Assembly (NCBI GenBank): GCA_007135385.1
Contig: SLIY01000369.1
Coordinates: 1 to 6,509 of the forward strand
Direction of reading: 5' to 3'
Length of the DNA: 6,509 nucleotides
DNA from: Leptolyngbyaceae cyanobacterium CSSed165cm_216
GTDB lineage: Bacteria > Cyanobacteriota > Cyanobacteriia > Phormidesmidales > Phormidesmidaceae
Notes under the pieces: model-generated
Told to the model about the DNA's origin: nothing
Database searches by the model: none
What the model saw: only the letters and a program-made list of their open reading frames with translations
In this document: one piece after another, positions 1-5,220 of the stretch
Numbering within the stretch: the first letter of the stretch is position 1
How the letters are laid out: every line of letters begins with the position of its first letter
Translations under genes and position numbers: made by a program

Positions 1-7
1 AATTTGA

Positions 8-2035
8 ATGCCGAAGCAGATTATTATTGCTGAGCAGAATCGGATTGCTGCGGTTTTTTCAGAAGATCAGATTCAAGAACTGATTGTCGCCACCGGTAGC
101 CATCAAGTTAGTGACATTTATCTGGGTACCGTAGAAAATGTGCTCCCCGGTATTGACGCCGCCTTCGTCAATATTGGTGACAGCGAGCGCAACGGCTTTA
201 TGCATGTGACCGACCTAGGTCCCCTACGTCTCAAGCGCATGGCTGGGTCGATCACCGAACTGGTAGCTCCCCAGCAAAAAGTGTTGGTTCAAATTATGAA
301 AGAACCAACTGGAAATAAAGGCCCCCGGTTAACGGGTAATATTTCTTTGCCAGGACGCTATCTAGTGTTGATGCCCTCCGGGCGAGGGGTAAACCTCTCA
401 AGGCGTATCCGCAACGAAAATGAACGAAACCGGTTGCGTGCCCTAGCCATTCTAATTAAGCCTGCAGGCATGGGCTTATTAGTCCGTACTGAAGCCGAAG
501 GGATTAGCGAAAACGCCATTATTGAAGATTTAGAATCCCTACAAAAGCAGTGGGAAAGTATTCAACAACAGGCGCTGTCTACCCGCCCACCGGCGCTGCT
601 AAACCGGGATGATGATTTTGTGCAACGGGTGCTGCGAGATGCCTATACCAGTGATGTCAACCGGATTGTAACTGATTCGAGCACTGGGTTGAAACGGGTC
701 AAACAGCATCTTGCCAGTTGGAGTGACGGTCAGGTGCCAGCTGGGGTATTGATCGATCAGCATCGAGAACGTACTCCAATTCTGGAATATTTCCGGGTCA
801 ATGCCGCCATTCGTGAGGCCCTTAAGCCTCGGGTTGATCTACCTTCCGGGGGGTACATCATCATTGAGCCGACCGAAGCGCTGACGGTAATTGATGTCAA
901 CTCTGGCTCGTTTACTCGGTCGGCTACAGCCCGCGAGACTGTGCTTTGGACCAACTGTGAAGCGGCCACGGAAATTGCTCGTCAGTTGCGACTGCGCAAT
1001 ATTGCTGGGGTGATCATCGTCGACTTTATCGACATGGACTCACGGCGCGATAAGTTGCAAGTACTGGAGCACTTTAGCAAAGCACTGCGGGCGGATAAAG
1101 CTAGACCGCAAATTTCTCAGTTGTCGGAGTTGGGACTGGTTGAGCTCACCCGTAAGCGACAGGGTCAGAATCTTTACGAATTATTTGGCCGTAGCTGTCC
1201 CACCTGTGGCGGGTTAGGTCATCTGGTAGTTCTGCCGGGGGATACCCCTGGAGATAGCAGTGACGTATCGGCTAAGGTTGCAGTTGTATCTGGATCAGCA
1301 GAGCCTCAACTGTCTCCAGCATTACGGGAGGCGCAACTAGATGGCATAGACACCCAGGCTGACTTGCAAGAGCTAGATCTGGTTAATCATCCCAGTTATC
1401 AAGACAAGTCAGGTCGTGGTAATCGTCGTCGTCGTCGTCGCGATCCATTGCCAGGACGGAGCAATGGCAAAGAAGCACCTGCCCCCAAGGATGGCCCCCC
1501 TGAAGCGCCGATCTTGGCCAAGGATGGGACTCCGGCAACTGCAACTGCAACTGGAGAAGAAAAGACCTCTGCTCGCTCTGGGCGGAGTCGATCTGGGGGT
1601 CGGTCTGAGAAAAAATCGGCTACCCCCACCCAGGTGGTAACGGTAGAGATGACCCCTGATGAGCAGCGGATCTACGCCATGATGGGAATCTCACCCATGG
1701 TGCTCGCTACTGAAGAGATTAAAGATACCAGAGATGTGACAGTCTCAGTGGTGTTACCAGGCCAGCAGTCAATGGCTACAGAGGGTGGCGATAATACCCA
1801 AGCTTCCAGTCCAGCCCTAGGCCACTCGGATACCCCACCACCAATGACTGCCCCGGTGGCAGCAGCTGAGCAGCCCTCTCAGGAGGCTGCTCCTGAGGCA
1901 CTAGCTGCGGCTACTGTAGGTAGTGGCTCTGGAGACAACGGCTCTGATGAAGACAAGGCTCCTGAAAACACAGGTACGGTTCGTCGCCGTCGCCGTCGCC
2001 GATCCTCTGCCAATGGGGATGGATCTGACGAGTGA
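8..2035 (+). CDS. rne: Ribonuclease E (Rne/Rng family), cyanobacterial type
   Basis: Endoribonuclease that cuts single-stranded AU-rich RNA in mRNA decay and in rRNA/tRNA processing. The 675-residue protein is close to other cyanobacterial RNase E proteins and much shorter than the E. coli enzyme. The N-terminal S1 RNA-binding domain covers about residues 35-115. Arg160-Thr161 (in GLLVRTEAEG) match the 5'-monophosphate sensor pair. The DNase I-like catalytic part has Asp296 (VIDVNSGSF) and Asp339 (IIVDFIDM), 43 residues apart as in E. coli Asp303/Asp346. Cys397 and Cys400 (CPTCGG) form the zinc link. Residues from about 410 onward are low-complexity (Pro/Ala/Gly/Ser/Thr, charged), with a conserved-looking island at 548-588 (starting MTPDEQRIYAMMGISP), an Arg run at 473-478 and a C-terminal PNPase-binding peptide. 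The ATG start matches the usual N-terminus MPKQIIIAEQ. Only seven bases precede it, so promoter and leader lie outside the window. No HIP1 site falls within it. Confidence 0.97.
   Translation: MPKQIIIAEQNRIAAVFSEDQIQELIVATGSHQVSDIYLGTVENVLPGIDAAFVNIGDSERNGFMHVTDLGPLRLKRMAGSITELVAPQQKVLVQIMKEPTGNKGPRLTGNISLPGRYLVLMPSGRGVNLSRRIRNENERNRLRALAILIKPAGMGLLVRTEAEGISENAIIEDLESLQKQWESIQQQALSTRPPALLNRDDDFVQRVLRDAYTSDVNRIVTDSSTGLKRVKQHLASWSDGQVPAGVLIDQHRERTPILEYFRVNAAIREALKPRVDLPSGGYIIIEPTEALTVIDVNSGSFTRSATARETVLWTNCEAATEIARQLRLRNIAGVIIVDFIDMDSRRDKLQVLEHFSKALRADKARPQISQLSELGLVELTRKRQGQNLYELFGRSCPTCGGLGHLVVLPGDTPGDSSDVSAKVAVVSGSAEPQLSPALREAQLDGIDTQADLQELDLVNHPSYQDKSGRGNRRRRRRDPLPGRSNGKEAPAPKDGPPEAPILAKDGTPATATATGEEKTSARSGRSRSGGRSEKKSATPTQVVTVEMTPDEQRIYAMMGISPMVLATEEIKDTRDVTVSVVLPGQQSMATEGGDNTQASSPALGHSDTPPPMTAPVAAAEQPSQEAAPEALAAATVGSGSGDNGSDEDKAPENTGTVRRRRRRRSSANGDGSDE
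1424..1441 (+). repeat. CGT trinucleotide repeat encoding a six-Arg run in RNase E
   Basis: Five CGT codons plus one CGC encode Arg473-Arg478 (GNRRRRRRDPLPG). This is a second basic patch, upstream of the C-terminal Arg run and without the SSA that follows the latter. It probably helps bind RNA or partner proteins (inference). Near-identical codons make the tract prone to length change by slippage in steps of one Arg. A further short direct repeat lies nearby at 1535-1552 (three copies of GCAACT, encoding Ala-Thr repeats). Confidence 0.75.
1985..2011 (+). other. PNPase-binding nonapeptide of cyanobacterial RNase E
   Basis: Codons for Arg660-Arg665, Ser666, Ser667 and Ala668 spell RRRRRRSSA, with one extra Arg (659) in front. 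Cyanobacterial RNase E is known to recruit polynucleotide phosphorylase through this nonapeptide in its noncatalytic tail, which couples endonucleolytic cutting to 3'-5' decay. Only seven residues, mostly acidic or small (NGDGSDE), follow before the stop. The motif is read directly from the translation; the PNPase contact is inferred from the described family. Confidence 0.88.
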
Positions 2036-2068
2036 TGGGGTAGTGCTTTGCCAGGCAATCTAGAGATG
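2033..2068 (+). promoter_or_regulatory. rne-rnhB junction with nested stop/start codons
   Basis: The rne stop TGA (2033-2035) overlaps an ATG (2035-2037) that meets TAG after one more codon. That TAG shares its last G with a GTG (2043-2045) opening a six-codon frame ending in TAG at 2061-2063, two bases before the rnhB ATG (2066). Such an arrangement would allow ribosomes finishing rne to reinitiate at rnhB, i.e. translational coupling (inference). The region has no strong Shine-Dalgarno sequence. rne and rnhB are in the same frame with no other stop between them. Confidence 0.4.
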
Positions 2069-2686
2069 GAGGCTACAGCTGCCTTGCCCATAGCGATCGC
2101 TGGGGTCGATGAAGTGGGGCGTGGGGCATTATTTGGGCCTGTGGTTGCAGCGGCCGTGATTTTGCCTCCCACGGCTCGAGCCTCCTTGGCTACCTTGGGG
2201 GTAACTGATAGCAAGCGTTTGAGCGATCGCCGTCGTCGGCAACTGGTCACGCCGATTAAGACCCTGGCTACAGGCTATGCCATTGGGCTAGGGTCGGTAC
2301 ATGACATTGAGCGACTGAATATTTTAGGGGCCACCTGGCTGGCCATGACTCGGGCCATTGCCCAACTGACCCCAACCCCGAGCCTATGCCTGGTGGATGG
2401 CGATCGCCCCATCCCTAACTTGGCTATCCCCCAGCAAACAGTGACTAAAGGCGATCAGATCCACATCGAAATCGCTGCCGCCAGCATTCTAGCTAAAGTG
2501 TGGCGAGATACCCTGATCACCCGTCTCGATCGCCGCTATCCTGGCTATGGATTGGCCCAGCACAAAGGCTATGGCAGCGCCATGCATCGCCACGCCATTC
2601 AGGCCCTAGGGCCAACTCCCCAACATCGCCGTTCCTTCAAAGGTTGCCAGGGGGAGGCGTCGAGTAACCTAGATGGTTCAGGGTAA
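2066..2686 (+). CDS. rnhB: Ribonuclease HII
   Basis: Cuts the RNA strand of RNA-DNA hybrids and nicks at single ribonucleotides embedded in DNA, starting ribonucleotide excision repair. From the ATG at 2066 the protein has 206 residues, normal for RNase HII. The DEDD metal-binding set is visible: Asp15-Glu16 in GVDEVGRG, Asp111 in LVDGD and Asp130 in VTKGD. Arg19 and Gly20 belong to the GRG motif that senses the RNA-DNA junction, and IAAASILAKVWRD and HKGYG are further family signatures. A TTG at 2048 in the same frame would add six residues; I prefer the ATG because TTG is a weak start and the extra residues match nothing known. It follows rne by 30 bases on the same strand, a neighbour pair common in cyanobacteria. 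It carries three HIP1 octamers. Confidence 0.95.
   Translation: MEATAALPIAIAGVDEVGRGALFGPVVAAAVILPPTARASLATLGVTDSKRLSDRRRRQLVTPIKTLATGYAIGLGSVHDIERLNILGATWLAMTRAIAQLTPTPSLCLVDGDRPIPNLAIPQQTVTKGDQIHIEIAAASILAKVWRDTLITRLDRRYPGYGLAQHKGYGSAMHRHAIQALGPTPQHRRSFKGCQGEASSNLDGSG
2093..2407. repeat. Three HIP1 octamers (GCGATCGC) inside rnhB
   Basis: Exact copies lie at 2093-2100, 2223-2230 and 2400-2407. HIP1 is a palindromic octamer greatly over-represented in many cyanobacterial genomes. Three within 315 bases, where chance predicts far fewer than one, is strong support for a cyanobacterial origin. Confidence 0.9.
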
Positions 2687-2744
2687 GGGATAAGACAGAT
2701 TAGACGTACTATGGAACAATCTGGCAACCATCTATTCCTCGCCT

Positions 2745-3650
2745 ATGACCGTTACCATTGCCTATTTGGGGCCTGAAGGTACTTATTCACAATTAGCCGC
2801 CTTGGCCTATAGCCTGGAACTGGAGCGACGCACCAACCAGTCGGTGGTGCTGCAAGACTTTCCCAGTATTCCCCAGGCGTTACAGGCTACCACCGAAGGC
2901 ATCACAACCCTGACTTTAGTACCAGTAGAAAACTCCACAGAGGGTAGTGTGAGGACCACCCTCGATACCCTTTGGGCCTTGGGCTCCCTGAGAATACATC
3001 ATGCGCTAGTGATGCCAATCCGTCATGCCTGTCTATCACAAGCACAATCCTTAACCGATATACAAGCCATCTACTCACATCCTCAGGCCCTTTCCCAATG
3101 CCAGCACTGGTTAGCCCATCATCTTCCCCAAGCGAGGTTAGTCGCTACCAATTCCACCACAGAGGCGTTGAGCCACTTGTCAGACAGCACTACGATCGCA
3201 GCCATCGCCTCCGAATGGGCTGGTCAGCTTTATAATCTGCCCGTTTTGGCCCATGACATCAACGATCACCAAGATAACTGCACCAAATTTTGGGTGCTGC
3301 GACGGGAAGATACCGTTCAACTGGTTGACCAGGGGCACTATACATCTTTAGCCTTTAGCTTACCGGTGAATGCCCCGGGGTGCTTGCTGAAACCCCTCCA
3401 GATCTTTGCCCACTACGGCATCAACCTGAGCCGGATTGAGTCACGCCCCAGCAAACGATCCCTAGGGGACTACCTATTCTTTGTAGACCTAGAAATAGAT
3501 GCAGCCAGCGATCGCGGTCAAAAATCACTCGCTGAACTATTACCTTGCACAGAAACATTGATCAACTTTGGCAGTTATGACCTGATCACTGTCAACCATA
3601 CCCTGGAGACTGCTAAGCAGAAATATATAGCTCTTCAAGCAAGTGCCTGA
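2745..3650 (+). CDS. pheA: Prephenate dehydratase with C-terminal ACT domain
   Basis: Converts prephenate to phenylpyruvate with loss of water and CO2, the committed step to phenylalanine, in the cytosol. The 301-residue protein is a stand-alone dehydratase, not the chorismate mutase fusion of enterics. The catalytic domain covers about residues 1-185: YLGPEGTYSQ at 7-16, VPVENS at 59-64, and the active-site motif at 180-182. That motif reads Thr-Lys-Phe (NCTKFW) rather than the usual Thr-Arg-Phe. The ACT domain (about 198-280) should bind phenylalanine for feedback control; its ESRP is at 232-235, while the 'GAL' turn reads GCL (Gly212-Cys213). The ATG is chosen because family homology begins immediately (TVTIAYLGPEG). 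No Shine-Dalgarno precedes it. It follows rnhB by 58 bases; I recall many cyanobacteria having a small DUF1997 gene near here, absent in this window. Confidence 0.95.
   Translation: MTVTIAYLGPEGTYSQLAALAYSLELERRTNQSVVLQDFPSIPQALQATTEGITTLTLVPVENSTEGSVRTTLDTLWALGSLRIHHALVMPIRHACLSQAQSLTDIQAIYSHPQALSQCQHWLAHHLPQARLVATNSTTEALSHLSDSTTIAAIASEWAGQLYNLPVLAHDINDHQDNCTKFWVLRREDTVQLVDQGHYTSLAFSLPVNAPGCLLKPLQIFAHYGINLSRIESRPSKRSLGDYLFFVDLEIDAASDRGQKSLAELLPCTETLINFGSYDLITVNHTLETAKQKYIALQASA
3508..3515. repeat. HIP1 octamer in pheA
   Basis: Exact GCGATCGC within the ACT-domain part of the gene, encoding part of Ala-Ser-Asp-Arg. Confidence 0.85.
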
Positions 3651-3843
3651 GAAGGGCCTGTCACCCCATGCTAAAAAATTACCCCCGCTACCCCCCCGGC
3701 GTATTCCTTGAGGTGGTAAGTTATGCCCATGATAGACTTGATTAGTCAGAAATCAGAAGGCAAGACGTGACTGGATTTTGGCTGCTGCCCTACTGAGGGT
3801 TTTCCGGCTTAAATCTGACGCCGAAAGCTAACCCAAAACAACA
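3651..3843. other. Convergent intergenic region, no gene seen
   Basis: This stretch separates the 3' ends of pheA and the LON-domain gene. It holds a C-rich tract with a run of seven C around 3691-3697 and an imperfect stem near its right end. The best open frame is 15 codons (3723-3770), has no ribosome binding site and is not supported as a gene. Confidence 0.6.
3797..3834. terminator. Imperfect hairpin between convergent genes
   Basis: GGGTT (3797-3801) can pair with AACCC (3830-3834), and an inner CGGC (3805-3808) with GCCG (3820-3823), with internal bulges and a loop of 11 bases. It lies just beyond the stop of the minus-strand LON-domain gene and about 145 bases past pheA, so it could serve either transcript. 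Neither strand has a U tract after the stem, so it is not a textbook intrinsic terminator. Confidence 0.3.
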
Positions 3844-4485
3844 TCACTCCAAGACTTCCTTAAGCGCTGCGCGAGCAGCCAAATGATTACGAGTCGAGGT
3901 AAGAATTTCAGCTTCTCGCTCTAGGCGATCGCTCGTATCCTCCATTTCCAGTAGCAGCTGCTGCTCCATGGTGACCCCATGCAGATTACTAGCCACCCAG
4001 TAAGACAATTCAATCGGAATATCTGGGATATTGTCAGGCACTTCCAGAGATTGGCTAGTCAGCTTAGCCGACAAATGCACCACATCTCGTAACAGGCGAT
4101 CAACATTGGCCGCTAGAGGACGCAGGTCAGAGCTAGGGGCTTTGTCTTCTATCCACTCCACCATACCAACACGGTAGGGCTTTTGACGCACGTAACTCAG
4201 CACCCGAAAGCGCTGTTGGCCGAGAGTCAAAATCTTCATTCGGTCATCGGGCAACCGCTGGTAGTGCAAGATTTCAGCACAACAGCCCACTTGAGCCGGT
4301 TCCCCGGTGGTGGGATCGAGCATCAGCACTCCGAAACGACGATCACTCTGCAGGATGGTATTCATCATCATCCGGTAGCGAAATTCAAAGATATTGAGCG
4401 GCAAGTGCCGACCAGGAAATAAAACGAGCTCGGGTAACGGAAAAAGCGGTAGTTCTCGCACAGATATAGACTCGGAGAATGCCAT
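3844..4485 (-). CDS. Stand-alone LON substrate-binding-domain protein
   Basis: A 213-residue protein consisting of the N-terminal (LAN/LON, PUA-like) domain of Lon protease without the AAA+ ATPase or Ser-Lys protease domain. Family features are VRELPLFPLPELVLFPGRHL at residues 9-28, followed by PLNIFEFRYRMM and GVLMLD, a beta-rich core, and a helical, charged C-terminus (about 175-213) that may form a coiled coil. In Lon this domain recognises unfolded substrates. The function of solo versions is not established; substrate adaptor or chaperone-like roles are guesses. No signal peptide or membrane helix is seen, so it is probably cytosolic. The ATG at 4485 gives the expected start; AGG about nine bases upstream is a weak ribosome site. 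The 207-base gap and strong hairpin after rpsJ suggest a separate promoter. A TAGAAT at 4552-4557 (minus strand) is a possible -10 box but has no good -35. Confidence 0.9.
   Translation of the reverse strand: MAFSESISVRELPLFPLPELVLFPGRHLPLNIFEFRYRMMMNTILQSDRRFGVLMLDPTTGEPAQVGCCAEILHYQRLPDDRMKILTLGQQRFRVLSYVRQKPYRVGMVEWIEDKAPSSDLRPLAANVDRLLRDVVHLSAKLTSQSLEVPDNIPDIPIELSYWVASNLHGVTMEQQLLLEMEDTSDRLEREAEILTSTRNHLAARAALKEVLE
3925..3932. repeat. HIP1 octamer in the LON-domain gene
   Basis: Exact GCGATCGC within the C-terminal helical part of the coding region (Ser-Asp-Arg-Leu codons, minus strand). Confidence 0.85.
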
Positions 4486-4626
4486 TGTAGTTGCCTGAAG
4501 TGTTGCTGTCCTTGTTTAGCACAACCAAGGTAAGCCGTAACACTTGTTAATATTCTAACCCAACACAGGAGAGGATGCTTGAAATGTAGCGTTGGTAGTC
4601 AGTAAATGAATTCAACCACAACCATG

Positions 4627-4661
4627 AAGCCCGTTGATCTTCTGAAAAGACCAACGGGCTT
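4627..4661 (-). terminator. Strong hairpin after rpsJ, likely end of the str transcript
   Basis: AAGCCCGTTG (4627-4636) pairs perfectly with CAACGGGCTT (4652-4661). Four more pairs (4638-4641 with 4647-4650) enclose a five-base loop, giving about 15 stacked positions. The only imperfection, 4637 opposite 4651, is an A.C mismatch in plus-strand RNA but a G.U pair in minus-strand RNA, so it fits the rpsJ transcript. It begins 31 bases past the rpsJ stop. The bases after it on the minus strand (CATGGTTGTGG) are not a U tract, so the structure may end transcription in a non-canonical way or protect the mRNA 3' end. Confidence 0.72.
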
Positions 4662-4692
4662 GAGCTAGCCATCATTTTGATTTAAATCACAA

Positions 4693-5010
4693 CTAGAGCT
4701 TCACCTCAATATCAACCCCAGCGGGTAGATCTAACTTCATCAGGGCGTCAATCGTCTTAGAGGACGGCTGATAAATGTCGATAATGCGGCGATGAGTCCG
4801 ACTCTCGAAATGCTCTCGAGAATCTTTATCCACGTGGGGCGATCGTAAAACGCAATAGATACGACGCTTAGTGGGCAGAGGAATGGGACCAATTGCTGTG
4901 GCGTTGGTGCGATTGGCGGTGTCTACAATCTTTTCACAGGAGGTATCCAGTAACCTGCGATCAAATGCTTTCAAACGGATGCGGATTTTTTGCTGCTGAA
5001 TAGTGGCCAT
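4693..5010 (-). CDS. rpsJ: 30S ribosomal protein S10
   Basis: S10 of the 30S head; the family also acts in transcription antitermination with NusB. The 105-residue sequence begins MATIQQQKIRIRLKAFDRRL and contains the conserved GPIPLPTKRRIYCVLRSPHV loop and a SREHFESRTHRRIIDI stretch, ending DIEVKL, all typical of S10. A longer frame opens at 5052, adding 14 residues (MFVLNLDNLSEREP), but S10 homology and family length support the internal ATG at 5010. The ribosome site is weak (GAG-rich stretch a few bases upstream). In cyanobacteria rpsJ follows tuf at the end of the str operon instead of heading the S10 cluster as in E. coli; here it lies 210 bases after tuf with a hairpin between. A one-mismatch HIP1 (GCGATCGT) occurs in it, no exact copy. 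Confidence 0.97.
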   Translation of the reverse strand: MATIQQQKIRIRLKAFDRRLLDTSCEKIVDTANRTNATAIGPIPLPTKRRIYCVLRSPHVDKDSREHFESRTHRRIIDIYQPSSKTIDALMKLDLPAGVDIEVKL

Positions 5011-5067
5011 GGGCTCTCGCTCGGATAAGTTGTCAAGGTTCAATACAAACAAAGAGATCAGACAAAC

Positions 5068-5101
5068 TCAGGAGCAGGCCGTTAACTGGTCCTGCCCCTG
5101 A
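5068..5101 (-). terminator. Hairpin in the tuf-rpsJ spacer (terminator, attenuator or processing site)
   Basis: Read as minus-strand RNA, TCAGGGGCAGG, a bulged A and CC pair with GGCCTGCTCCTGA around a seven-base loop (5081-5087), giving 13 pairs. Position 5073 opposite 5096 is an A.C mismatch on the plus strand but G.U on the minus strand, fitting transcription from tuf towards rpsJ. The stem starts 119 bases after the tuf stop and ends 57 bases before the rpsJ start. It is followed by a moderately T-rich run (GTTTGTCTGATCTCTTTGTTTG). It could partly terminate the abundant tuf mRNA, so lowering rpsJ, or mark an RNase cleavage or stability site; the sequence alone does not decide. Confidence 0.6.
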
Positions 5102-5220
5102 AAGTATTCCATCTAAATTTATCTTTTCTGGTCAGCAAACTCGGTGAATGAAACCGATCACGGCAATACCTCGAATAGATATTTAGTTGGAACACCCTGA
5201 TGTCTAGTGGTCTAACAAGC

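Noticed and set aside
1399..2250. Minus-strand open frames opposite the rne tail and rnhB
   Set aside because: Arg- and Ala-rich shadows of repetitive codons on the coding strand, with no start signals or family match.
2711..2776. 21-codon frame overlapping the pheA start, as a possible phenylalanine leader peptide
   Set aside because: It has only two Phe codons, no ribosome site and no attenuator-like stems after it; most likely chance.
3723..3770. 15-codon open frame in the convergent gap
   Set aside because: Very short, no Shine-Dalgarno, no recognisable product.
4552..4557. TAGAAT as a -10 box for the LON-domain gene
   Set aside because: No acceptable -35 hexamer at 16-18 bases and no extended -10; too weak to list as a promoter.
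5010..5052. Longer rpsJ reading frame starting at 5052
   Set aside because: The 14 extra residues do not resemble S10, and the internal ATG gives the exact family length and N-terminus.
5143..5159. Small stem TCGGT/ACCGA in the tuf-rpsJ spacer
   Set aside because: Only five pairs with a seven-base loop; such stems are frequent by chance.
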